Shown here piece after piece: positions 8,814-16,430 of a DNA stretch of 64,000 bases. A model generated the notes under the pieces. That model was given only the letters and a program-made list of their open reading frames with translations. It was not told the origin of the DNA and ran no database searches. Location: assembly GCA_900470095.1 (NCBI GenBank), contig UBZM01000020.1, forward strand, positions 1-64,000. The letters run 5' to 3'. Source of the DNA: Hyphomicrobiales bacterium. GTDB taxonomy: Bacteria > Pseudomonadota > Alphaproteobacteria > Rhizobiales > Beijerinckiaceae. Each line of letters starts with the position of its first letter. Position 1 is the stretch's first letter. A program made the translations under genes and the position numbers.

Positions 8814-9631
8814 ATCTCGCGCAGGCGGATCGCGGTCGGTCCCGGCGCGCCGTTATGGATCGTGTGGCCGTCGATCGAGACCACCGGCATCACGAAGCTG
8901 TTGGCCGAGGTGATGAAGGCTTCCTCGGCATCGAGCGCCTCATCCAGAGTGAACGTGCGTTCCTCGAAGGTGAAGCCGGTTTCGGCCAGGAAAGCCAGTA
9001 CGGCCTTGCGGGTGATGCCCGGCAGGACCTTGTTCGAGAGCGGCCGCGAGATCAGCGTCTTGCCCTTGACGATCCAGGCGGTCGAGGACGCACCTTCGGT
9101 GACGACGCCATCTTCCACCAGCCAGGCTTCCTGCGCGCCGCTTTCGGCGGCGAACTGCTTGGCCAGCACCGGCCCGAGCAGGTTGACGCTCTTGATGTCC
9201 CGGCGGGCCCAGCGCAGGTCCGGGCAGGAGACGACCTTGATTCCAGTCTTTGCGGCGGGCGCCTCGCTCAGGTTGCGGGCCTGCGAGAACATCACCAGGG
9301 TCGGCGCTACATCCTTCGGGAAGGCGAAGTCGCGGTCGGCAGCGCCGCGCGAGACCTGGAGATAGATGCCGCCCTCGTCGATAGCGTTGCGCTTGATCAG
9401 CTCTTCATGGATCGCGATCAGTTCGGCGCGCGACCAGGGCAGGTCGAGCCTGATTTCACCACAGGAGCGTTCCAGCCGGGCAAGATGCGCATCGCAGTCG
9501 ACCAGCTTGCCCCCGAGCACGGCCGAGACTTCGTAGATGCCGTCGCCGAAGATGAAGCCGCGGTCGAAAATCGAGATCCTGGCCTCTTCCTCGGGCAGGT
9601 ACTCACCATTCACATAGACAATGCGGCTCAT
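8774..9631 (-). CDS. dat: D-amino-acid transaminase-like class IV aminotransferase
   Basis: A 285-residue fold-type IV PLP enzyme. The N-terminal IFDRGFIFGDGIYE and the block RRDIKSVNLL (Lys147, predicted PLP Schiff base) match D-alanine aminotransferase better than branched-chain IlvE. The length is that of Dat. It would interconvert D-alanine, D-glutamate and their 2-oxo acids. The start MSRIVYVNG is chosen by family alignment; the upstream in-frame extension has no family similarity. It follows the opp peptide-transporter operon on the same strand. A branched-chain or 4-amino-4-deoxychorismate role cannot be excluded from sequence alone. Confidence 0.82.
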   Translation of the reverse strand: MSRIVYVNGEYLPEEEARISIFDRGFIFGDGIYEVSAVLGGKLVDCDAHLARLERSCGEIRLDLPWSRAELIAIHEELIKRNAIDEGGIYLQVSRGAADRDFAFPKDVAPTLVMFSQARNLSEAPAAKTGIKVVSCPDLRWARRDIKSVNLLGPVLAKQFAAESGAQEAWLVEDGVVTEGASSTAWIVKGKTLISRPLSNKVLPGITRKAVLAFLAETGFTFEERTFTLDEALDAEEAFITSANSFVMPVVSIDGHTIHNGAPGPTAIRLREIYIDFARKGGVLG

Positions 9632-9655
9632 CGGCTTTGGTCTCGTGGTTGAAGG

Positions 9656-9667
9656 AATGCCGGCATT
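9656..9667. repeat. 12-base perfect palindrome upstream of the transaminase gene
   Basis: AATGCCGGCATT is perfectly self-complementary and sits 25-36 bases upstream of the transaminase start codon. The position is compatible with an operator or a short leader hairpin. A 12-base palindrome can arise by chance in GC-rich DNA, so the weight is low. The remaining intergenic sequence towards the opp ATPase gene shows nothing else I recognise. Confidence 0.3.
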
Positions 9668-9793
9668 GGTAGCGGAGGCGCGGGCAGGAGGCGAGTGCCA
9701 AAGAGGGCTTGCAGATCGGCGTCGGGCGCAACACTGCCGAGCCGGAATGACGAGGAACGCCATGGCAAGCAGACCTGACCGGATCTCCGCCGC

Positions 9794-11389
9794 TTACGCC
9801 TTCAGCGCGGCCGCGATCAGCCTTCGCGTGTAGCTTTCGCGCGGCGCGGCGAAAATCGCTTCGGTCGGCCCGCTTTCGACGACGCTGCCGTCCTTCATCA
9901 CCATGATCGTGTCGGCCATGGCGCGGACCACGGCGAGGTCGTGGCTGATGAAGAGATAGGAGAGGTCGTGGCGGGCCTGGAGGCCCTTGAGCAACGCCAC
10001 GATGCTCTTCTGCACGGTACGATCGAGCGCCGAGGTCGGTTCGTCCAGCACGACCAGCGCCGGGTGCAGGATCATGGCGCGCGCGATCGCGATGCGCTGG
10101 CGCTGCCCGCCCGAGAATTCATGCGGATAGCGGTTGCGCAGGCGCGGATCGAGCGAGACCTCCTCCAGGGCCTGCGCCGCGCGAATGTCGCGTTCGGCGC
10201 GCGTCAGATGGGGCGCGTGGACGAGCAGCCCCTCGCTGACGATTTCACCTACAGTGAGCCGGGGCGAGAGCGAGCCGAACGGGTCCTGGAAGACGACCTG
10301 CAGGCTCTTGCGCAGCGGCCGCATCTGCGCGCGATCGAGCGGCGCCAGCGCCCGGTCCTCGAACCGGATCTGCCCGCTGGCCGGCACGAGCCTGAGGAGC
10401 GCCTTTCCCAGCGTCGACTTTCCCGAGCCGGACTCCCCGACGATGCCGATGGTCTGGCCGCGCTGCAGCGTCAGATCGACGCCGTCGACGGCGTGGAGCA
10501 GGGCGTTCTTGCGCTTGAGAAAGCCACGACCGAGATCGTAGCTGACGCGCAGGTCATGGGCCTCGAGCAGGATCGGGGCGCCCTTCGGCGCAGGTTGCTT
10601 ATGGCCTGCGGGCTCTGCCGAGAGCAGCAGCTTGGTGTAGGGATGGCTCGGTGCTGCGAAGAGGGCCTCGGTGGTTCCGCTCTCCACCACTTCGCCAGAC
10701 TTCATGACGTAGACGCGCTCGGCGTATTTCCGCACAAGCCCGAGATCGTGGCTGATCAGGACGACGGCCATGCCGAGCCGCTTTCTGAGATCGGCGATCA
10801 GCGTCAGGATCTCGGCCTCGATGGTGACGTCGAGCGCTGTCGTCGGTTCGTCGGCAATCAGGATATCGGGGTCGTTGGCCAGCGCCATCGCGATCATGAC
10901 GCGTTGGCGCTGGCCGCCTGAGAGCTCGTGCGGATAGGCATCGAGCCGTTCCTGCGGCCTGGGAATCTGGACGAGTTTCAGGAGTTCCAGCGCCCGCGCC
11001 CGCGCGGCGCTGCGTGACAACCCCTGGTGTTTGCGCAAGGGGGCCGCCATCTGGCTCCCGATCCGGAACAGCGGATCGAGCGATGTCATGGGCTCCTGGA
11101 AAATCATCGCGAGCTTCCGGCCGCGATAGGCGTTGAGTTGCTTGGGCTTCAGCCCGAGCAGCTCCGTGCCGCGATAGCGGATCGAGCCTTCCGCCTCGCC
11201 ATTCGCGGCAAGCAGACCCATCGCGGCCATCACCGTCTGGCTTTTGCCGGAACCGGATTCGCCGACGATGGCGACGAATTCGCCGGCTCCGACGGCGATG
11301 TCGACGCCGTTCACAGCATCGAGCAGCCCATCATTGGTCCGGAAGCGCACGCGCAGGTTGCGGATGTCGAGGATGGTTCCGTATGCCAT
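9794..11389 (-). CDS. Oligopeptide ABC transporter, fused ATP-binding protein (OppDF)
   Basis: A 531-residue protein with two complete ABC cassettes fused in one chain, equivalent to OppD plus OppF (YejF/GsiA type). Both halves have Walker A GESGSGKS, the first at about 43-50. Signatures are LSGGQRQR and FSGGQRQR, and Walker B motifs are LIADEPTTALD and LVVLDEPTSALD. Each half ends with the oligopeptide-family C-terminal extension containing HPYTK-like and ESYTR-like segments. It begins one base after the oppC stop, so the two are surely co-transcribed. It energises uptake through the OppB and OppC permeases. Confidence 0.93.
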   Translation of the reverse strand: MAYGTILDIRNLRVRFRTNDGLLDAVNGVDIAVGAGEFVAIVGESGSGKSQTVMAAMGLLAANGEAEGSIRYRGTELLGLKPKQLNAYRGRKLAMIFQEPMTSLDPLFRIGSQMAAPLRKHQGLSRSAARARALELLKLVQIPRPQERLDAYPHELSGGQRQRVMIAMALANDPDILIADEPTTALDVTIEAEILTLIADLRKRLGMAVVLISHDLGLVRKYAERVYVMKSGEVVESGTTEALFAAPSHPYTKLLLSAEPAGHKQPAPKGAPILLEAHDLRVSYDLGRGFLKRKNALLHAVDGVDLTLQRGQTIGIVGESGSGKSTLGKALLRLVPASGQIRFEDRALAPLDRAQMRPLRKSLQVVFQDPFGSLSPRLTVGEIVSEGLLVHAPHLTRAERDIRAAQALEEVSLDPRLRNRYPHEFSGGQRQRIAIARAMILHPALVVLDEPTSALDRTVQKSIVALLKGLQARHDLSYLFISHDLAVVRAMADTIMVMKDGSVVESGPTEAIFAAPRESYTRRLIAAALKA

Positions 11390-11390
11390 C

Positions 11391-12512
11391 TCAGCGATCT
11401 CTGGGATCGAGCGCGTCGCGCAGGCCATCGCCGAGGAAGTTCAGCGCGAACAGGGTGGTCACCAGGAAGGTCGCCGGGAAGATCAGCATCCAGGGCGCGC
11501 CCTGGATCGAGCGGGCACCGTCCGAGATCAGCACGCCCCAGCTCGTCATCGGCTCCTGTACGCCGAGGCCGAGGAAGGAGAGAAAGCTCTCGAGCAGGAT
11601 GATCTTCGGCACCAGCAGCGTGACATAGATGATGACCGGGCCAAGCGTGTTGGGAACGACGTGGCGCCTGAGGATGCCGCCGGTCGTGACGCCGAGCGCC
11701 TCCGCCGCCAGCACATATTCCTGTCGCTTGATCGAGAGTGTCTGTCCGCGAACGATCCGGGCCATGTCGAGCCATTCGATCGCGCCGACCGCGAGGAACA
11801 TCAGGATGAAATTCCGGCCGAAGAAGACGACCAGCAGGATGACGAAGAAGATGAAGGGCAGCGAATAGAGCACGTCGACGATGCGCATCATCAGCATGTC
11901 GACGCGCCCGCCGAGATAGCCCGCTGTGGCGCCGTAGCTGACGCCGATTACGAGCGCGACACCCGTCGCGAGCAGTCCGATCGCCAGGGAAACCCGCCCG
12001 GCGATCAGCGTGCGGGTCAGCAGGTCGCGGCCATTGGCATCGGTGCCGAACCAGAAGCGCTGCCGCTTGATCGGGACGTCCAGAGAGAGCCTGCGGCCAT
12101 CCTCCTCATTGGCCAGGATCTTCGGTGTGCCGAACTGGTCTGAGCGATCGAAATAGACGAGAAGGCGCTGATCGATCGGGCGCTGTGACGTCAGCGTCAG
12201 ACGCACGCCATCTTGGCTTACGGCGATATCGCTCGCTATCGCCCGGACGCGCGAGGCGATGCGCTGGACGGCGGCTGGTATCGCCTCGGCCTTGGGATAG
12301 CTGTCGATGCTGGCGGGCACACGGACATAGTCCTGGTAGACCCGATCATGCGGATGTCCGGTCATCAACGGGCCGATCAGGCAGGCCAGCGTCATCAGCG
12401 CCAGCACGATCAGGCTCACGACCGCCGCGCGGTTGCGCATCAGGCGGATGCGCGCATCCTGCCAGAGCGAGCGTCCGGCGACGGGCAGCGGGGCAAGCGT
12501 GATCTCGCTCAT
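11391..12512 (-). CDS. Oligopeptide ABC transporter permease, OppC/YejE-like
   Basis: A 373-residue inner-membrane permease. The first membrane segment lies near residues 30-52 and the next only after about residue 145. The BPD_transp_1 core has the EAA-loop region around YVLAAEALGVTTGGILRRHV. The roughly 100-residue stretch between the first two segments, presumably periplasmic, is longer than in ordinary OppC and recalls YejE. The family block FGTDANGRDLLTR ends this insertion. The start MSEITLAP follows the oppB stop by four bases. Confidence 0.92.
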   Translation of the reverse strand: MSEITLAPLPVAGRSLWQDARIRLMRNRAAVVSLIVLALMTLACLIGPLMTGHPHDRVYQDYVRVPASIDSYPKAEAIPAAVQRIASRVRAIASDIAVSQDGVRLTLTSQRPIDQRLLVYFDRSDQFGTPKILANEEDGRRLSLDVPIKRQRFWFGTDANGRDLLTRTLIAGRVSLAIGLLATGVALVIGVSYGATAGYLGGRVDMLMMRIVDVLYSLPFIFFVILLVVFFGRNFILMFLAVGAIEWLDMARIVRGQTLSIKRQEYVLAAEALGVTTGGILRRHVVPNTLGPVIIYVTLLVPKIILLESFLSFLGLGVQEPMTSWGVLISDGARSIQGAPWMLIFPATFLVTTLFALNFLGDGLRDALDPRDR

Positions 12513-12516
12513 GCGC

Positions 12517-13437
12517 TCACTCCAGCCTGACGCGCGGATCGAGCAGCGCATAGACAACGTCGACGACGAGATTGAAGATCAGCACGAAGATCGCGACGAC
12601 GACGACGGTGCCCATCACCAGTGTGTAGTCGCGGTTCAGTGCACCCTCGACGAAATAGCGGCCGATGCCGGGAATGGCGAAGATGCTCTCGACCACGACC
12701 GAGCCGGTCAGCAAGGCGGCGGCTGCCGGTCCGAGATAGGAAACGACGGGCAAGGCTGCGCCGCGTAGGGCATGCAGCGCGACCGTCACGCCGGAAAGGC
12801 CTTGTGCCCGCAAGGTGCGGATATGGTTGGCGCGCAGGGTTTCGATCATCGCCGCGCGGGTCATCCGCGCGATCACTGCGATCTGCGGCAGCGCCAGCGT
12901 CACGATCGGCAGGATGGTGTTGCGGACCGCACCGCCATTCCAACCGCCGACCGGCAACCAGGCCAGCATCAGCCCGAAGACGATCTGCAGCACGGGCGCG
13001 ACCACGAAATTGGGAATAGTGATGCCGGCCGTGGCAAAACCCATCACTGCATGGTCGGCATGCTCGTTCTGGCGGAAGGCTGCGAGCACGCCGAGCGGGG
13101 CGCCGATCAGCAGGGCCAGAGCGAGCGCCGATGCGCCCAGCCGCATCGAAACCGGCAGCCCCTGCGCGAAGAGTTCGGCGATGGAGAAGTCGCGGAAGTA
13201 GAAGGAAGGGCCGAAATCCCCCCTGATCAATGCCGCGAGATAGGTCAGATATTGCTGATGGAGCGGCCGGTCGAGCTGATAGATCCGGCGCAGGTTCTCC
13301 ATCACCTTCGCTTCCAGCGGCTGTTCGAGGTCGAACGGGCCGCCCGGTGCGACGCGCATCAGGAAGAAGGAAATCGTCACGATCACGAACAGGGTCGGGA
13401 TCGCGATGGCGAGGCGACGCAGGATGAAGGAGAGCAT
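12517..13437 (-). CDS. Oligopeptide ABC transporter permease, OppB-like
   Basis: A 306-residue permease with the typical OppB N-terminus (FILRRLAIAIPTLF) and a first membrane segment at about residues 9-28. The conserved periplasmic DRPLHQQYLTYL region and the EAA loop TLRAQGLSG follow in order. Length matches the family. It lies second in the operon oppA-oppB-oppC-oppDF and is separated from oppA by a strong hairpin. Confidence 0.93.
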   Translation of the reverse strand: MLSFILRRLAIAIPTLFVIVTISFFLMRVAPGGPFDLEQPLEAKVMENLRRIYQLDRPLHQQYLTYLAALIRGDFGPSFYFRDFSIAELFAQGLPVSMRLGASALALALLIGAPLGVLAAFRQNEHADHAVMGFATAGITIPNFVVAPVLQIVFGLMLAWLPVGGWNGGAVRNTILPIVTLALPQIAVIARMTRAAMIETLRANHIRTLRAQGLSGVTVALHALRGAALPVVSYLGPAAAALLTGSVVVESIFAIPGIGRYFVEGALNRDYTLVMGTVVVVAIFVLIFNLVVDVVYALLDPRVRLE

Positions 13438-13460
13438 TTCCGAATGAACCGGGCCGTCTG

Positions 13461-13496
13461 CGGCGTCATGACCGGGCAGGCCCGGTCATGACGCCG
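13461..13496. repeat. 17-base-pair perfect hairpin between oppA and oppB
   Basis: The arms at 13461-13477 and 13480-13496 are exact reverse complements with a 2-base centre. No T-run follows on the minus strand, so it is a poor intrinsic terminator. Such stems after binding-protein genes are known to stabilise the upstream message and reduce distal expression. That would favour oppA over the membrane components, but this role is inferred. Confidence 0.7.
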
Positions 13497-13502
13497 GGTT
13501 GC

Positions 13503-15104
13503 TTACGGCTTCAGGCTCATGAAGCGTGTCGGCAGCGCGCCGCGGAGATTCTGCTGGAAGCCGACGAGCTTGGGCGAGACCAGGTTCTTCGACGAATAGA
13601 ACATCACCGGAATCCACGGCACCTCGGCAGCGAGAATCGCGTCGGCCTCGCGCAGGATCGCGGCACGCTTGGTCAGGTCGATCTCGTCGGCGGCCTTGGC
13701 AAGCAAGCCGTCGAAGGTCGGGTTGTTGTACTTGCCGGAATTGAACCCCTTGTTGTCGCTGAGGAACAGGAACAGGAAGTTCTGCGGGTCCGAAAAATCG
13801 CCGATCCAGCCATAGCGGGCGATGTCGAAATCGCCACCGTCACGCAGAAGGGCGAAATGGGTCTTGCCGTCGGTGTTGATGAAGCTGGTCTCGACGCCCA
13901 GTGCCTTCCACTGCTCGGCAATGGCGATGACGGTGCGTCGGTTGTTGTCGGTCGTGTTGTAGCGGAGCTGTATCTTCAAGGGCATGCCGGGCCCGAAGCC
14001 CGCATCCTTGAGCAACTGCTTGGCCTTCTCCTCGCGGTCGAGCGGCGAGGCGTTCTTGAAGTCGGCTTCGGCGGCCGTGCCGTAATTGCCGATATTCGGC
14101 GGAATGACGCCATAGGCCGGCAGCATCGTGCCGCCCCAGATCTCGTCGGCGATGAACTCACGGTCGAGCACCATGGACAGGGCCTGGCGGACGCGGACAT
14201 CGTCGAAGGGTTTCTTCGAGCTGTTGATGATGAGGAAATAGGTGCCAAGATAGGGCGCGATCTTGACCTGATCGCCCAGTTTTTCGCGCAGCTGCTTGAT
14301 CTGGTCTGCGGGAATGTCGGTCGTCATATGCAGTTCGCCGGCCTGGAAACGCCTGGCGGCGGCGGCGAGATCGGGCGACGGATAATAGATCACCGTATCG
14401 ATCTTGACGTTGGCCGCGTCGTGGAAGGCCTTGTTCTTTTCAAGCTTGATATGGGAGTTCGGCACGAACTCCTTGAGCACATAGGCGCCGTTCGAAACCC
14501 AGTTCTCGGGCTTGACGAAATCGCTGCCGAATTTCTCGACGGAGGCCGGATGGACCGGAAGTCCGGTCTGGTGCGTCAGCAACTCCAGAAAGTAGGGGGT
14601 CGATCGCTCCAGCTTGATCTCGAGCGTCGTGTCGTCGATGGCCGTCACACCCAGATCGGCAAGCTTCGCGCCCCCGTCGCTCTTGTTGATCTTCTCCGCG
14701 TTCAGGATCGGATACAGGATGTTGGCGTATTTCGCCCCCGTCTCGGGATTGACCATGCGCCGCAGCGAGAAGACGAAATCCGAGGCTTTCACCGCGTCCC
14801 CGTTCGACCATTTCGCATTGGGGCGCAGCTTGAACGTATAGGTCTTGCCGTCGGGGCTGATCGTCCAGCTTTCGGCCACACCGGGCACGACGGTGCCGTT
14901 GATGTGGTGGATGACGAGCCCTTCGGAGAGATCACGCAGCAGATGCGCTTCCGACACGGTCGAGGTCTTGTGCGCGTCGAGCGTCTCGGGATCGGAGTCG
15001 TTGCCGCGATGGAAGGTGACCTGGGCTTGTGCGACCGTGGTGGTGGCGAGCGCCAGAGCCGCGGCAATGGCTAGCGGCGCCGCGCGGCGCGTGATCCTGA
15101 ACAT
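13503..15104 (-). CDS. Oligopeptide ABC transporter substrate-binding protein, OppA-like
   Basis: A 533-residue periplasmic binding protein (SBP_bac_5 family). A Sec signal peptide covers residues 1 to about 26 (positively charged start, hydrophobic core, then VAQAQ). The mature part opens with FHRGNDSDPETLDAHKTS, the hallmark of OppA-like proteins. It contains the family block around YTFKLRPNAKWSNGD. The start is preceded by GGGGAG at good spacing. It is first in the opp operon. OppA homologues bind short peptides; the substrate range here, including murein peptides or D-amino-acid peptides, cannot be read from sequence. Confidence 0.94.
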   Translation of the reverse strand: MFRITRRAAPLAIAAALALATTTVAQAQVTFHRGNDSDPETLDAHKTSTVSEAHLLRDLSEGLVIHHINGTVVPGVAESWTISPDGKTYTFKLRPNAKWSNGDAVKASDFVFSLRRMVNPETGAKYANILYPILNAEKINKSDGGAKLADLGVTAIDDTTLEIKLERSTPYFLELLTHQTGLPVHPASVEKFGSDFVKPENWVSNGAYVLKEFVPNSHIKLEKNKAFHDAANVKIDTVIYYPSPDLAAAARRFQAGELHMTTDIPADQIKQLREKLGDQVKIAPYLGTYFLIINSSKKPFDDVRVRQALSMVLDREFIADEIWGGTMLPAYGVIPPNIGNYGTAAEADFKNASPLDREEKAKQLLKDAGFGPGMPLKIQLRYNTTDNNRRTVIAIAEQWKALGVETSFINTDGKTHFALLRDGGDFDIARYGWIGDFSDPQNFLFLFLSDNKGFNSGKYNNPTFDGLLAKAADEIDLTKRAAILREADAILAAEVPWIPVMFYSSKNLVSPKLVGFQQNLRGALPTRFMSLKP

Positions 15105-15158
15105 GACGAAACTCCCCTGAGGGCAGGTCTTCCTGCCTGTTCCTGACATGACCGGGAG

Positions 15159-15187
15159 AGTAGAGCGCGCTGCTCGCGCGCTGCCAA
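15159..15187 (-). promoter_or_regulatory. Candidate sigma-70-type promoter of the opp operon
   Basis: On the minus strand TTGGCA (15187-15182) and TCTACT (15164-15159) are separated by 17 bases, about 55 bases upstream of the oppA start. The -35 box matches consensus at five of six positions and the -10 at four. The spacer contains a GCGCGC ... GCGCGC repeat that could serve as a binding site. The match is suggestive only. Confidence 0.35.
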
Positions 15188-15235
15188 GCAGGAAAAAAAC
15201 TTGCAGGCAGGAAAAGTCCTGATCCCCGTTTTCGT

Positions 15236-16354
15236 TTACGGGGCACCGCCGGCGGGCAGCATGAACGTGTCGTTCTCGAAGGCGATCACGCAATCGCCAG
15301 CGGCCTTGGCGCAATCGTTCAGCGTCGCTTCCTTGGCGCGATCGAGCGTCTGGGAGCCGAAGGTGTAGCGGAAATGCTTGCGTGACCGGCTGAGCGCCAT
15401 CGCCTTCTCGCCGGGCGCTGCAAAATACTGCTCGAATGCGGCGGCGCGTGCCGTCAGCCCCAGCTTGGCGAAGAGCTCCCTTGCCTGGGCGGGCGACCAG
15501 GTCGGCAGCTTCCAGGCACGCAGCGACGCGTCCACCTCGCGCAGCCAGAAGAACCGGGCCTGTCCGTGACGGAAGATCAGATGACCAGTGGGCCGGACTT
15601 CGGGCAGCTCGACGAAGCGGATATCCCCGCCGGCATCGCGTGCGGCGCCGCGCATGCGGTCGACGAGAGCGGGCGGAAACAGCTCGTCGTTCTTCGCATA
15701 GATCCAGAGCTGTGGCGGCGCGCCGGGCACCTGCCAGCCCTTGACGACTCCGACCAGCGCATCGCGCGCCTTGTCGACACAGCTGTCGATATTCAGGCCG
15801 CCGGCGACATTGACGATGCCGCGCAAGCCCGCTGGTTTGCGCTGGGCGAGCGCCAGGACCGCCGCGCCTCCCGCCGATTCTCCGACCGCAATGGCGCGCG
15901 CCGGGTCGACATCGTCGCGCTGCTGCAGCACCCGCAGGGCGGCTTCGAGTTCGCTGGCATCCGCCTCGAATCGGCTGGTGAAATCGAGATCGGCGCAGGA
16001 GGTCGAGGCCGGGAAGGGCCCATCCGACTGGCCGAAGCCACGGCGCATGACGACGGCTGCGAGCCAGTTACGCCGGGCAAAATCCCGGGCGACGGTGGCG
16101 TAGGACGCCGCCCGCAAATCGCCCATGCTGACGCTGCTCGAGGATTTGCCGTGAGTGATCAGCGCCAGCGGGAGGCGACCCTCGGCCCGCTCCGGCCTGA
16201 CGATCAGCGCCTCGAGCCTGACGTCACGCCCGTCGAGCTTGATCCGGAGGAAGGTGCTCTCCTCGCGGAGGGGCTCCTGCGCGCTGGCCGCTGCCGCGGC
16301 CAGGATCGGAAGCATGAAAGCCGCGAGCCGCAGCAGCATCCTGTTGATGCGCAT
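15236..16354 (-). CDS. Exported alpha/beta hydrolase (dienelactone-hydrolase-like)
   Basis: A 372-residue protein with a Sec signal peptide (about residues 1-25, ending AAASAQ). The alpha/beta-hydrolase fold is indicated by LPLALITHGKSS (oxyanion region), the nucleophile elbow GESAGG (Ser160), an acid candidate in YAKNDELFPP and a histidine in TGHLIF. The start MRINRM is preceded by GGGGAA. It probably acts as a periplasmic esterase or peptidase-like hydrolase; the substrate is unknown. It lies between maeB and the opp operon on the same strand, but no functional link is evident. Confidence 0.85.
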   Translation of the reverse strand: MRINRMLLRLAAFMLPILAAAAASAQEPLREESTFLRIKLDGRDVRLEALIVRPERAEGRLPLALITHGKSSSSVSMGDLRAASYATVARDFARRNWLAAVVMRRGFGQSDGPFPASTSCADLDFTSRFEADASELEAALRVLQQRDDVDPARAIAVGESAGGAAVLALAQRKPAGLRGIVNVAGGLNIDSCVDKARDALVGVVKGWQVPGAPPQLWIYAKNDELFPPALVDRMRGAARDAGGDIRFVELPEVRPTGHLIFRHGQARFFWLREVDASLRAWKLPTWSPAQARELFAKLGLTARAAAFEQYFAAPGEKAMALSRSRKHFRYTFGSQTLDRAKEATLNDCAKAAGDCVIAFENDTFMLPAGGAP

Positions 16355-16430
16355 GGCCTGTTCCCCGCAATCCCGTTCCGCCGGAGCACCGCAGAATGGC
16401 AGGAAACGGCGCCGCTGCAACGCCTCCTGA

